Positions 7,745-16,975 are shown, counted from the first letter of the stretch. The stretch is DNA of 64,000 nt from Acinetobacter pittii ATCC 19004 = CIP 70.29 (GCF_000369045.1 NZ_KB849786.1:913906-977905); one strand, 5' to 3'. Numbers and translations are program-made. Notes: generated by a model from the letters alone, not told the origin.

Positions 7745-9979
7745 ATGGAATTTATTAAGTCTCGCAAGAAGATTGCTAAATCAGCAATAGCTTCTTCATT
7801 ATCAATTGTAGCTACAACTGCAATGGCTGCTCAGGAAAATTCTGTAGCGCTTCCATTAATTCATGTTCAAGCAGATGCAGAAGTTGCACAGAGCCTTAAA
7901 GTTGATAAATCGGCTAACTCTAAATTTGTCGCACCTCTGTTAAATACACCAAAATCAGTTTCAGTAATTTCAAAACAACTTATTGAAGATACCAAAGTAA
8001 ATACATTAAGCGACGCACTTCGTACTGTACCAGGCATTACCTTAGGTGCTGGAGAAGGCGGTAACCCGAATGGGGATCGACCATTTATTCGTGGTTACAA
8101 TTCAGAAAGTTCGATGTACGTTGATGGTATTCGTAACTCATCATCACAAAACCGTGAAATGTTTGCTATCGAGCAAGTTGAAGTGACTAAGGGGTCTGCT
8201 TCTTCTATGGGTGGTGCAGGTTCTGTTGGCGGTAGCATCAATATGATTTCTAAAGTTGCTAAAAAAGGTGACTTTTTAGAAGGCTCTGTACAAGCAGGTA
8301 CCGATAATTATCAACGTATCACATTAGATGGTAATAAAGACTTCGGTAATGGTACTGCTGGTCGCGTTGTTCTTATGGGGCATAAAAATGAAAAAGCGGG
8401 TCAAAGCGATGGCGCTGAATACAAGCGTGTAGGTATCGCACCTAGTATTACATTTGGATTGGATACACCAACACGTGCAACTTTAAGTTATTACTACTTA
8501 AGATCTGATGACACTCCAGATTCAGGTGTTCCATATAATTACGATACGGCTAAAAAGGCAACTGTTGGTAAGCCTGTTGATGTTAAACAAGGTATTTACT
8601 ATGGTTTAAAAGGTCGTGATTTCCAAAAACAAGAAAATCATATTGGTACTTTTAAAGTAGAGCATGATTTAAATGAAAATCTTACTCTTGCTAACACCGT
8701 ACTCTACAGCAAATCAAAAAATGATTACCTTTGGACTCAGCCAGATGATTCAAAAGGTAATGTAGCAAACGGTAAAGTTTGGCGCCGTATTAACTCTCGA
8801 ATTACTGACACTGATATTTTCACCGATCAATTATCTTTAAGAGGTAAGTTCAATACTGGAGCTATCAAGCATAGCTTTAATGTCGGTGCAGAATACAGTG
8901 ATCAAGAGTCAGATAAAGGTAGCTACACGACAACATATCCGGGGTATGCAGGTTCTACAACGGGCGGTTTTAATAGTGACTGTGCTATTAATGATGCATG
9001 GTGTACTTCATTAACTAATCCTAATTCTAAAGATGCGTGGTTAGGTGGTCGTATTGCCAATAAAGCAACTACGACAACGACTACAAAAAATACTTCTGTC
9101 TATTTATTAGATAATATTGAGTTTAATCCTCAATGGTTACTTGATTTAGGTGTTCGTTGGGACAAGTTTGATACCGAACAGGTGACAAATGCCACTGGCG
9201 CTAAAATCGAGAGTAATAAAGATTTTGTTACTTATAATGCAGGTGTAACTTTCAAACCTACTGAAAATGGTAGTATTTATGCAAGTTATGCAACTTCTGC
9301 TAACCCTGTAGGTGTTGATGGCGGTGATGGATCTGAGTCAATCGGTCAAGCTTATATGGACCTTAAACCAGAAGAAAGCCAAACCATTGAATTGGGTACA
9401 AAGTGGAACGTTCTAAACGAAAAACTTAATTTAACTGCTGCCATTTTCCGTACAGAGAAACAAAATACACGTATTCAAGTTGACTCAAGCCATTATACGA
9501 ATGGCGGCGATAGTAAAGTTGACGGTATTGAACTTTCAGCAAACGGAAATATCACTGATAAATGGGCTGTGAGCGCAGGTTACACCTACTTAGATAGTGA
9601 AAATACTGATCCAGGGCCAAGTTGTAGTCGTGCTGGTGTATGTAATCCAGAAAATGCAGCTAAAGGTAAGCAACTTCCAAACGTACCTAAAAACTCTGCA
9701 ACTTTATGGACTACATATAAAGTATTGCCTCAAGTTACTGTGGGTGCTGGCGCTTTCTATGCTGACAAAGTATATGGTGATGCAGCTAATACAAAATGGG
9801 TTCCTTCATATGTTCGATATGATGCAATGGCTCGTTATGACGTTAACAAGAATGTTAACTTGCAACTTAACTTAAATAACCTTTCTGATAAGCGTTACTT
9901 TACTAAAGCATATGCTTCACACTATGCAACTGAAGCAGAAGGCCGTAGCGCAGTATTATCAGTTAACTTTAAATACTAA
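7745..9979 (+). CDS. piuA: TonB-dependent catecholate siderophore receptor, PiuA/Fiu type
   Basis: A 744-residue receptor: signal peptide to about residue 29 (ATTAMAAQ), plug with TPKSVSVISKQLIED, LSDALRTVPGITLGAGEGGN, and FIRGYNSESSMYVDGIRN, then a barrel ending in FKY. This GAGEGG/GDRPFIRGY pattern is typical of the Fiu/PiuA/CirA-like catecholate group, and an iron-dioxygenase gene of PiuC type follows. That pairing supports PiuA. Known for the family: uptake of catechol and monocatechol iron complexes and of siderophore-cephalosporin conjugates. Cys pair CAINDAWC lies in an extracellular-loop region. Likely Fur regulated. The ribosome-binding site is weak; the ATG at 7726 is out of frame. 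Confidence 0.85.
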   Translation: MEFIKSRKKIAKSAIASSLSIVATTAMAAQENSVALPLIHVQADAEVAQSLKVDKSANSKFVAPLLNTPKSVSVISKQLIEDTKVNTLSDALRTVPGITLGAGEGGNPNGDRPFIRGYNSESSMYVDGIRNSSSQNREMFAIEQVEVTKGSASSMGGAGSVGGSINMISKVAKKGDFLEGSVQAGTDNYQRITLDGNKDFGNGTAGRVVLMGHKNEKAGQSDGAEYKRVGIAPSITFGLDTPTRATLSYYYLRSDDTPDSGVPYNYDTAKKATVGKPVDVKQGIYYGLKGRDFQKQENHIGTFKVEHDLNENLTLANTVLYSKSKNDYLWTQPDDSKGNVANGKVWRRINSRITDTDIFTDQLSLRGKFNTGAIKHSFNVGAEYSDQESDKGSYTTTYPGYAGSTTGGFNSDCAINDAWCTSLTNPNSKDAWLGGRIANKATTTTTTKNTSVYLLDNIEFNPQWLLDLGVRWDKFDTEQVTNATGAKIESNKDFVTYNAGVTFKPTENGSIYASYATSANPVGVDGGDGSESIGQAYMDLKPEESQTIELGTKWNVLNEKLNLTAAIFRTEKQNTRIQVDSSHYTNGGDSKVDGIELSANGNITDKWAVSAGYTYLDSENTDPGPSCSRAGVCNPENAAKGKQLPNVPKNSATLWTTYKVLPQVTVGAGAFYADKVYGDAANTKWVPSYVRYDAMARYDVNKNVNLQLNLNNLSDKRYFTKAYASHYATEAEGRSAVLSVNFKY

Positions 9980-10016
9980 TAAGTTTAAAAATTTATTAGT
10001 TTGAATAAGTAATCTA

Positions 10017-10046
10017 AAATAGCCTCAATATGAGGCTATTTTATTA
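10017..10046 (+). terminator. Hairpin between piuA and piuC
   Basis: AAAATAGCCTCA-atat-TGAGGCTATTTT followed by ATT. It can terminate or attenuate piuA transcription before piuC. Confidence 0.7.
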
Positions 10047-10073
10047 ATTAAAGCTATTTTTAAAGGTATCGCC

Positions 10074-10757
10074 GTGATTCACCATATTCCTAATGTACTT
10101 AATAAAGACCAAGTCCAGTTTTTCCGTCAAGAAATGGACAAAGCAGAATGGGTTAATGGAAAGGTCACTGCTGGTACACTTTCAGCTACAGTAAAACATA
10201 ATCAGCAATTGCCTGAAGAACATCCTCTAACTCATCAACTGAGCAATATCATTCTTGATGCTTTAGGAAAACATCCATTATTTCTATCTGCCGCAATTCC
10301 CCTAGATATAATCCCACCATTATTTAATCGCTATGAAAATCATGAGTCTTTTGGTTTTCATGTAGATAATTCAATACGCCTAATACGTGGCAGTAATCAG
10401 CGTTTAAGAACAGATTTATCGTGTACGGTTTTTTTAAGTGAGCCAGAAGAGTATGAAGGTGGGGAACTCGTAATTGAAGATACGTATGGATATCATGAGA
10501 TTAAATTACCTGCTGGTGATATGATTTTGTATCCATCTACTAGTCTACACGAAGTCACCGCTATTACTTCAGGCTGTCGTATAGCGTCTTTTTTCTGGGT
10601 TCAGAGCATGATTCGTGATGATGCAGAGCGACATATGTTATTTAATCTAGACCAAACTATTCAAAACTTACGTATGCAACTAGGTGATGATCATAAAGAA
10701 GTTTTGAACTTAACCAATACTTATCACAACTTAATTCGTAAGTGGGCTGAGGTTTAA
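10074..10757 (+). CDS. piuC: Fe(II)/2-oxoglutarate dioxygenase of PKHD type, PiuC
   Basis: A 227-residue protein of the usual YbiX/PiuC length. The iron-binding triad is visible as His96-x-Asp98 (FGFHVDNS) and His159 (TSLHEV). Arg169 (GCRIASFF) fits the 2-oxoglutarate-binding residue. It starts with GTG at 10074. PiuC-type enzymes are found next to catecholate receptors in many Gammaproteobacteria and are linked to siderophore use, but the hydroxylated substrate is not established. The gene lies 95 bases after piuA, separated by a hairpin, and converges with an atypical Fur-family gene. Confidence 0.85.
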   Translation: MIHHIPNVLNKDQVQFFRQEMDKAEWVNGKVTAGTLSATVKHNQQLPEEHPLTHQLSNIILDALGKHPLFLSAAIPLDIIPPLFNRYENHESFGFHVDNSIRLIRGSNQRLRTDLSCTVFLSEPEEYEGGELVIEDTYGYHEIKLPAGDMILYPSTSLHEVTAITSGCRIASFFWVQSMIRDDAERHMLFNLDQTIQNLRMQLGDDHKEVLNLTNTYHNLIRKWAEV

Positions 10758-10798
10758 ATAACAAGGTGAGTAATTAAGTAGCGTAGATTATTTGTAGG

Positions 10799-11194
10799 CT
10801 ACTTATAAATATTTACTTCAATATTTAACGCTTTTTCATCAATTTTTTTCAACAAGCATTCTAGTAGTTCTTCTACTTTTTCATCATATTCAAAAGGATG
10901 AGATTTTCCAGTTTTGGTATTAATAAGATTTAAACTAATTTTATTAGAGGCTGGTCTATAAATCCCTCTATTACTTTTACCCAAAACAACTCTTTTAATT
11001 AATTTTCTATGTTCGAGTTCCGCTAAAGTACGATATGTCGTGGCTAGACTAATTTTTAAATTTTTCTTTTGAGATAGTAGGTATATTTCTTCTGCAGTTA
11101 TTCCCTTATCGTTCTCATGTAAAAAACGAAAAATAGCAACTCGCGAAGGTGTAGCTGATAAACCCGTTTCCATTAACGCTTGATGATAATCCAT
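10799..11194 (-). CDS. Atypical Fur-family transcriptional regulator
   Basis: A 131-residue protein with a clear Fur-type winged helix: TPSRVAIFRFLHEN, ITAEEIYLLSQ, and ISLATTYRTLAELEHRKLIKRV (residues about 15-75). The dimerisation half does not show the usual HHDH metal-site segment or the CxxC zinc pairs. Where HHDH is expected the sequence reads SNKISLNL, and only one Cys (ECLLKK) remains. So DNA binding is predicted but metal sensing is doubtful. It is convergent with piuC. It may be a metal-independent or diverged Fur paralogue controlling the nearby iron genes; that link is inference. Confidence 0.75.
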   Translation of the reverse strand: MDYHQALMETGLSATPSRVAIFRFLHENDKGITAEEIYLLSQKKNLKISLATTYRTLAELEHRKLIKRVVLGKSNRGIYRPASNKISLNLINTKTGKSHPFEYDEKVEELLECLLKKIDEKALNIEVNIYK

Positions 11195-11561
11195 TTAGTT
11201 CCTCTGCTAATGGCTTCTTTACATTTAAATTGATTACTAAGGCTTTTTTAGACGTAGGTAAAAAAATCTATTTGAAAACCAATGATATTAGTCTTAATTG
11301 TAAACCATTTGGTATAAAAAGTATTATGATAAAAAGTAAAAATACTAATAGAAATAACAAAAGTTAGCAGTCTATTCTTTTTTAGAAGCTCATATTTACC
11401 ATACCATTAAATTTTTAGACTCTCATGACCTGAGTTCTATTTTGCTCAATGATCTCTGTTAGCTTTTCACATGATTGATTTACTTTTGTTATAGGTAATG
11501 CAATACCTATGAATTGAGAGTTGTAAAGATGAAGGAAGTGGCATTCCTAAAAGTAACATTT
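11195..11561. other. Intergenic region without visible gene
   Basis: AT-rich. It must hold the promoter of the minus-strand Fur-like gene near 11200-11330. I see no convincing coding frame, RNA gene or long repeat. Confidence 0.5.
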
Positions 11562-11588
11562 AAAAAGCCCTCCGAGGAGGGCTTCAAC
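11562..11588 (-). terminator. Terminator of the exported-protein gene
   Basis: On the minus strand GCCCTC-CTCG-GAGGGC is followed by TTTTTAAAT. The 23 bases are identical to the terminator at 5015-5037. Confidence 0.75.
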
Positions 11589-11589
11589 T

Positions 11590-12057
11590 TTATTTAAAGT
11601 TAGGTTGATTTAAGATTTTGTAGACCTTTTCTTTATATACATCATTAGAAATAATACCTTTATCTCGCTGTTGTTTTAGCGATTTAAACTGTTGGCCACG
11701 AATTTCTCTTTGAATACCCACATTATCATGATGTCTAATGTAGTAAAGACTACGCTCATGATCGCTCATATTCACTGTTTCATCAGTAAACGAAGAAGGC
11801 TTTGCTTCATTTTCTTGATATTGTTTTGCAATTTCAAAAAAATCTACGTTTTGAGAATGAGGAGAATTAAATGAATTTTGTTGTTCAGTCAGCTGATGGT
11901 TCTGAGTGTTAGCATTTATTTCAAGCATACTTTTATGCTGATTAAATCTAGGGCGGTTATATTCTTGTTTCGTTTGAAATGTGTTTGTTTCAGCAAAAGT
12001 GGAAGAAGAAAAAAGCCCAATATTTAAAGATAAAAAAGTTAATAAAAATCTATTCAT
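11590..12057 (-). CDS. Exported protein of unknown function
   Basis: A 155-residue protein from ATG 12057, chosen because MNRFLLTFLSLNIGLF followed by SSSTFAE forms a normal signal peptide; the longer frame adds 16 residues before it. The mature protein is polar, rich in Gln and Asn. A helical C-terminal part contains DERSLYYIRHHD-like text (SDHERSLYYIRHHDN) and REIRGQQFKSLKQQRDKG. No Cys and no recognised domain. Confidence 0.6.
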   Translation of the reverse strand: MNRFLLTFLSLNIGLFSSSTFAETNTFQTKQEYNRPRFNQHKSMLEINANTQNHQLTEQQNSFNSPHSQNVDFFEIAKQYQENEAKPSSFTDETVNMSDHERSLYYIRHHDNVGIQREIRGQQFKSLKQQRDKGIISNDVYKEKVYKILNQPNFK

Positions 12058-12218
12058 TTCTTTGGGAGTCCAATTGAAATTGAGTAAATCACTGTATTGT
12101 AACATTAAAATTTAATTTTTGAAGGTTTGACTTCAAGAGTGCTTGATCAACTGGTAAATAATAAGATCTGTAGCGGAGCGTAAAAGCCAATTTAAAAAGG
12201 CTTTTTACACTCATTTTT

Positions 12219-12941
12219 TTAAGATCGTTTTGAATATTCTTCTTTCAATTTATCCAGAAAAATAAAGAGGTTTTGATTCATTTCTTGATAGTCATGCGCC
12301 CGTAATTCTTCACGAGTATTCACGAATTTATAATGGTGAGCCTGATTTAACTCGACTTCTGAATGTTGAATCAGTAATTCAACTACTTCTGAAGTTAACT
12401 CCATATGACATTGTAGGCCATAAACTAATTTGGAATATTCAATAATCTGTCTTGGACAGCCTGCGCTAAAAGCAATAATTTTTGCGTTGGGAGTTAAACC
12501 TGGCATGTCGTTATGCCAATGGCCAACTTCAGTCATTTTTCCTAAGTGAGAAAGCTTAGAATGTATTATTCCGTATTCTGTAAGCATAATTGGAAACTTA
12601 CCAATTTCTCGCTCTGGACTATGTTCAAATTTGGCACCTAAAGCTTCACCGATCAATTGAGAACCTAGGCATACCCCAATAACCACTTTATTTGCTTCAA
12701 TTGCTTTTTTAATGATTACTTGTTCGGCTAATGAATTAAAGTGAGGGCACATATCTAATGTAGTATCAGGACTTTGTGGGCCACCCATTACAATAAGAAA
12801 GTCGATATCTTCAACAGAACTTGGCAAAACTTCATTTAAATACACTCTTGAATAGGTAATTTTGAAGTTATTCATTTTGCCCCAAATTTCATATGCGCCA
12901 GGCGCTTCAAAATCTTCATGAACAATAAAATGTAACCGCAT
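12219..12941 (-). CDS. Class I glutamine amidotransferase (GMP synthase-like)
   Basis: A 240-residue stand-alone GATase1 domain. The nucleophile elbow is VIGVCLGSQLIGEALGA with Cys91. Oxyanion-type MGGPQSPD lies at about 52-59, and the catalytic His179 and Glu181 are in LQCHMELT. Enzymes of this type hydrolyse glutamine and pass ammonia to a partner, or act on gamma-glutamyl compounds. No synthetase gene is adjacent, so the acceptor is unknown. Confidence 0.85.
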   Translation of the reverse strand: MRLHFIVHEDFEAPGAYEIWGKMNNFKITYSRVYLNEVLPSSVEDIDFLIVMGGPQSPDTTLDMCPHFNSLAEQVIIKKAIEANKVVIGVCLGSQLIGEALGAKFEHSPEREIGKFPIMLTEYGIIHSKLSHLGKMTEVGHWHNDMPGLTPNAKIIAFSAGCPRQIIEYSKLVYGLQCHMELTSEVVELLIQHSEVELNQAHHYKFVNTREELRAHDYQEMNQNLFIFLDKLKEEYSKRS

Positions 12942-13206
12942 AACAATCCTTAAAATCTAAACATTAATAGGTCGATCATTGGTTAAAAATCAAGGAAATA
13001 TTAAAAGTAGAATAGGGCCTTTAATACATCCAGTTTTGAAAACGTATATGGGCCAGCTTTATTTGTTTTTATCGAAGTTAAAATTAATATTTGTTTTTAA
13101 AATACATACGATATATTTATTGTTAAGTTAAACTAAATTATTCTGATGTGACAATGGCAGTTCAATTTGTTAAATTGTGTAGCTTTTATCAAAGTGGACA
13201 AAATTT

Positions 13207-13437
13207 ATGAAGACATTTTTAGTTATATCTTTATTGGGTTTTGGGCTGATTGGCTGTGCTTCATCTCCATATAATTCTCAAGAAAATTATTTGAATAAAC
13301 CTCTAATAGTTCCAGAGAATAAAGCTTTTAATAGTTTTAAAACACCTGAACATGGGATTTTCACTGATCGAGATGTCTATAATATAAATATATCAGAAAA
13401 TTCGAATCTAAATTTTCGTTATGAAGTTCCTTTTTAA
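13207..13437 (+). CDS. Small lipoprotein
   Basis: A 76-residue protein. The N terminus MKTFLVISLLGFGLIGCASS is a lipoprotein signal with lipobox LIGC (Cys17). The mature part is about 60 polar residues with no known domain. It is followed after 150 bases by another lipoprotein gene. Confidence 0.7.
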   Translation: MKTFLVISLLGFGLIGCASSPYNSQENYLNKPLIVPENKAFNSFKTPEHGIFTDRDVYNINISENSNLNFRYEVPF

Positions 13438-13587
13438 AGAAAAATAAAATATTAACTAAAAAGGACGGAGCAAAGGTGGCTTAACACCTTTGCTAACTCA
13501 TAATAATCAATGATTAATACAACCTTTTGGGTGGTTTTTTAAATTTTAAACTGTTAAATTTTAGTTATTGAAAACAAGGTATTTTAA

Positions 13588-13962
13588 ATGAAAAACTTCA
13601 CTATTGTTGCTTCTTTATTTTTATTAGTTGGGTGTGCTACAGGTCACAAACAAGTCACTCCTACGCAAGTGGCTGATAATAAAATTATTTCAGAGGCTGA
13701 AAAATATAAAAAACAATACCAAAAGAAAATTTATAAAACCTGGGATATTCCCAAGTCTTCTACAGGTATGAGTGCAAGTGTTAAAGTCTTTTTAACGGAC
13801 ACTGGCGAAATTGAGCAAATTATCTTTTTAGATAAAGAAGAGCAAAAATTTAAAACAAGTATTGAAAAAGCTATCTGGCGTTCTAGTCCATTTGTTTTAC
13901 CCTCTAATCCGGAGGTAAGAAAGCAAGCAAGAAAATTCAATATTAAGTTTCAGGTAAAATAA
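13588..13962 (+). CDS. Lipoprotein with TolA/TonB C-terminal-like domain
   Basis: A 124-residue protein with lipobox LVGC at residue 15. Residues about 45-124 resemble the TonB/TolA C-terminal fold: IYKTWDIP, SASVKVFLTDTGEIEQI, TSIEKAIWRSSPFVLP, ending in an amphipathic strand FNIKFQVK. It lacks the membrane anchor and long helical linker of true TolA, so it may bind envelope partners from the periplasmic side. AAGG lies upstream of the ATG. Confidence 0.65.
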   Translation: MKNFTIVASLFLLVGCATGHKQVTPTQVADNKIISEAEKYKKQYQKKIYKTWDIPKSSTGMSASVKVFLTDTGEIEQIIFLDKEEQKFKTSIEKAIWRSSPFVLPSNPEVRKQARKFNIKFQVK

Positions 13963-14262
13963 ATCAGTTCTTTTTAAATACTAAGAACAAATTTAGAATT
14001 TCTTGAGGAAAATTAAATTTGTTCTTTATTGATTTTAATATTGAAATAGTGAATTAATGTAGAACAAAAAGCCTTGATAGAAAAAAATTCTTATTTGAAA
14101 GAGAAAAAATTCATTTTATATAGAAATAATAAATTCTATGATAAATTAAAAAAATATAAAAATTTGTTACATTAATATCAAAAGGTAACATAAACAGAAC
14201 TTTAAAAGAATGAAAAATTATTATAGAAAATAAATAATTTCATAAGAGTTGTAAGTAAAAAT
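13963..14262. other. AT-rich intergenic region
   Basis: Very AT-rich (long A and T runs), no coding frame. Nothing specific recognised beyond likely promoter sequence for the next gene. Confidence 0.5.
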
Positions 14263-14532
14263 ATGAGTGAAGTAAAAAAGCCTCATACTGAAAGTAAAGC
14301 AACGAAAGTTGTAGCGTGGTGTCTAATTATATTTGGAATTGTTTTAGGAATAGCCTTTATTTTGTCATATGGGCAAGTTGAAACTAGAAATGATAATTTA
14401 GATATTATTCGAGTGTGGTCTACACAAATGATCACAGTTGGTCTTTTTATTATATTTAATGGTTTGCTGTTCGGTTATTTACTTTTAAAAATTAGTAGTA
14501 TTTTGAACCACCTTGAAAATAATAAAAGCTAG
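14263..14532 (+). CDS. Small inner-membrane protein
   Basis: An 89-residue protein with two predicted membrane helices, about residues 15-37 (VAWCLIIFGIVLGIAFILSYG) and 55-78 (MITVGLFIIFNGLLFGYLLL), joined by a polar loop. No family recognised. Shine-Dalgarno is weak. Confidence 0.6.
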   Translation: MSEVKKPHTESKATKVVAWCLIIFGIVLGIAFILSYGQVETRNDNLDIIRVWSTQMITVGLFIIFNGLLFGYLLLKISSILNHLENNKS

Positions 14533-14822
14533 AAATTCTTTGAATAAATTCAGTTCAAATATTAAATAGAGCTAAGATTTTATTTAAAGCACTTCTCAAT
14601 GATATGAAAAATTGAAAGAAAATTTTTCAAAATCTTCTTGTATATAGATTATTTGTGTTAATTACTTCACATTTTTAAATGTTTTTGATGTTTAATTGAC
14701 GATTAAATTTCAAAAACCTTGTATTTCTTACATTTAGTTTATGAGTTTTACCCTATCTTACAAAAAAAAATAATAGTTTAAAGAAGTATATAAATATACG
14801 CATGAGAAGATAGGAGGTTAAG

Positions 14823-15281
14823 ATGCCAAAATATCTAGCAATAGCAGATAAGGTTTATAAAAAAATTAAAAATGACAACTTGTTTTCTGATGATGTAATA
14901 GAAAATTTAAATTGTTTGGTTGGGCTTATTCGTAATGCGATAAAAGGTACTGAATTCAAATTAAAGTATAATTTTATTAATTTTGAAGACTGCTTAACCA
15001 AGCCTATCGAGCAATGCTCGGTAAAAATTGATTTTAGTCTTATACCTAAGTTTGATAATGAAGGTGAGTTTATTTTATGGCTTGCAGGTTTTATTGAAAG
15101 AATCACTGATGGAGGTAAAGCTAAATTTCCTCCTATTTCTCAGTTGGTCCCTCAAGGCTTTAGTATGGTAAACGAAAATATTCCAGTAACTACTTTACCT
15201 GTAAAAGAAGAAAATGCAGAAATGATTGTTAATTATTTTAAATCAGATGATTATATTAAAAATAATAAACTACCTTCTTAA
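14823..15281 (+). CDS. Protein of unknown function at the edge of the prophage-like block
   Basis: A 152-residue soluble protein with a strong AGGAGG 6 bases before the ATG. It begins with a Lys-rich helix (IADKVYKKIKNDNLFSDDV) and has two Cys (LNCLVG, EDCLTK plus EQCSV). No signal peptide and no domain recognised. It is monocistronic with its own terminator and lies just before small genes next to the endolysin. Confidence 0.55.
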   Translation: MPKYLAIADKVYKKIKNDNLFSDDVIENLNCLVGLIRNAIKGTEFKLKYNFINFEDCLTKPIEQCSVKIDFSLIPKFDNEGEFILWLAGFIERITDGGKAKFPPISQLVPQGFSMVNENIPVTTLPVKEENAEMIVNYFKSDDYIKNNKLPS

Positions 15282-15321
15282 AATATATAAGCCAATTATC
15301 CGTAACAATTTATAGCTTAGT

Positions 15322-15348
15322 AACCGCCTTCGAGGGCGGTTTTCTTTG
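15322..15348 (+). terminator. Rho-independent terminator
   Basis: AACCGCC-ttcgag-GGCGGTT followed by TTCTTT, 40 bases after the preceding stop. Confidence 0.75.
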
Positions 15349-15458
15349 TTATATGTATCTTAAAGTGTCTGTTACATAAATGATGATTGTTTCATGTTGA
15401 ATGTATCAGTTAATTATTTGAGCATGAAATGACACAAATGAAGTAAAGGATAAATCTC

Positions 15459-15659
15459 ATGATAGATGAAGAAAAACCCTTAAATTTTGATGATGATGAA
15501 GAGCCTCTTGATTTTGCAGATGAAGAATTCATCGATGATAAAAAAGAGGATGAGTTGTATAACACTATTACCAAAGATGGCTCTAGTGTCGATCCAGCAG
15601 ATGATGGTGAGCGGCATATTCGACCTGAAGATGGCGATCCTATAGAAGTCGAAGAATAA
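15459..15659 (+). CDS. Very acidic small protein
   Basis: A 66-residue protein in which roughly half of the residues are Asp or Glu and almost none aromatic. Two LDFADEE/LNFDDDEE-like units (NFDDDEEPLD and DFADEEFID) suggest an internal repeat. AAGGA lies upstream of the ATG. Such acidic proteins can be DNA mimics or chaperones, but nothing here identifies a role. It lies between a hypothetical gene and the endolysin. Confidence 0.55.
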   Translation: MIDEEKPLNFDDDEEPLDFADEEFIDDKKEDELYNTITKDGSSVDPADDGERHIRPEDGDPIEVEE

Positions 15660-15664
15660 TCTAT

Positions 15665-15690
15665 AGCCCAATTTTATATTGGGCATTTTA
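15665..15690 (+). terminator. Rho-independent terminator
   Basis: GCCCAAT-tttat-ATTGGGC followed by ATTTTAATTT, just after the acidic protein gene. Confidence 0.65.
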
Positions 15691-15836
15691 ATTTCTAGCG
15701 TATTTGGTTGAACAACAACAAACTCTAGATATTATTCAAAAATTATCATTAATGAATTAAAAAATGAGAGCTAGGCAAGAAGTTTAGAGATATGAGGTTG
15801 TATGTTTCTAGAACAAGTAATATGACAGAGGATTAG

Positions 15837-16409
15837 ATGCAAAAAATATTGGATTATCTTTGCAAGCTTTTTACTACTCAGTCTCGGTCACGTGCCGCTA
15901 CAAATAGCTCGATTGCTACAGCAACAGACAATGGCGATCAGGAAATTGGTTTTGCGGTAGATGAGATGTCTCTGAGTCAGGAAGGGGTAAACCATATTTG
16001 TAATTTTGAAGGATTAAGACTCAGTGCTTATGATGATGGCGTAGGTGTCTGGAGCATTGGTTATGGCACAACCAGATACCCAAATGGTTTGAACGTTCAA
16101 AAAGGTGACACATGTACTCTTGAGCAGGCCAAAGTATATATGCAGCATGATTTGAAAATATTTGAGCGTGCAGTCAATGGCGCTGTAAAAGTTCCTTTAA
16201 CGCAAAATCAATTCGACGCATTAGTCTCACTAAGTTATAACATCGGGGCAGGAGCCTTTAAAAAGTCGACCTTATTAAAAAAATTAAATTCAGGTGATTA
16301 CAAAGGGGCCGCAAACCAATTTGATGTATGGATAAACGCAGGCGGTAAGCGTTTGGCTGGATTGGTTAGACGCCGTGCTATTGAAAAGAAATTGTTTTTA
16401 GGATCATAG
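15837..16409 (+). CDS. Phage-type lysozyme (endolysin, GH24)
   Basis: A 190-residue muramidase. The T4-lysozyme-like catalytic segment is FEGLRLSAYDDGVGVWSIGYG with Glu58, Asp67 and Ser73 in the E-8aa-D-5aa-T/S pattern. QFDALVSLSYNIGAGAF and GLVRRRAIEKKLF are also typical. An extra N-terminal stretch of about 45 polar residues precedes the domain and is not a clear signal or SAR anchor, so export would need a holin or lysis. AGAGG lies upstream. No holin or spanin gene is visible nearby, which favours a prophage remnant or a domesticated enzyme. Confidence 0.9.
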   Translation: MQKILDYLCKLFTTQSRSRAATNSSIATATDNGDQEIGFAVDEMSLSQEGVNHICNFEGLRLSAYDDGVGVWSIGYGTTRYPNGLNVQKGDTCTLEQAKVYMQHDLKIFERAVNGAVKVPLTQNQFDALVSLSYNIGAGAFKKSTLLKKLNSGDYKGAANQFDVWINAGGKRLAGLVRRRAIEKKLFLGS

Positions 16410-16472
16410 TCTTTTTAATTTTTATAGGGTTTTATCAGAAAAGCTATTCCGATCTTTATAAAATCTAGGCAT

Positions 16473-16600
16473 AAAAAAGCCTGATGCTACGAATCAGGCT
16501 TCAGTATTCATCAACAATAGGAGTTGGTGAACAAGACCAATCTAACAGACCTGCTCAGTAAAGGCAAACCGAGGGCTGAATTGCTGAGTCAGATAAAAGT
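16473..16600 (-). ncRNA. Candidate small RNA B (minus strand)
   Basis: Reading the minus strand, TTCACCAAC pairs with GTTGATGAA (one mismatch; 16507-16532 on +), then AAGCCTGAT/ATCAGGCTT (16477-16501) is followed by TTTTTTAT, a proper minus-strand terminator. On the plus strand no T-run follows this hairpin. The 5' end is unknown. It has the same two-hairpin plan as candidate A to its right. Confidence 0.4.
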
Positions 16601-16621
16601 AATTTTTCCAAATCATACGCA

Positions 16622-16740
16622 TTAAAAAAGCCCTTGCTCGAAAGCGAAGGGCTTAGTCATTCATTGATCTACCAATGAACTATATAAGGCTCATCTCATA
16701 CTCAGGTCAGTATATCTGAAATTGGAGCAACAGAGAAGGA
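16622..16740 (-). ncRNA. Candidate small RNA A (minus strand)
   Basis: On the minus strand TTCATTG/CAATGAA (16659-16679 on +) is followed by AAGCCCTT/AAGGGCTT (16628-16654) and TTTTTTAAT. The 3' hairpin plus T-run is a minus-strand terminator and no minus-strand gene lies upstream to need it. The 5' end is not determined. It could instead be an isolated bidirectional terminator. Confidence 0.4.
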
Positions 16741-16975
16741 AAGGGTAAAAATACCTTTCTTATTCTACCTAAACTTAATTTATTCAAGCATGTAGTAAGT
16801 TACATCATTGGTAAATCAAGACACAAAACTTGCACTTTGCATTTTTATGGATGTGGTATTTGTGTAGGTTCTGATTGGCTTAGGAAATAAAACAATAGCT
16901 ATCTTTTAAAGGTTCAATATAAAGTTTTGAACATATTGAAGACATCAGGAGCCAGATATAAGCAAGGAAGTAAAT

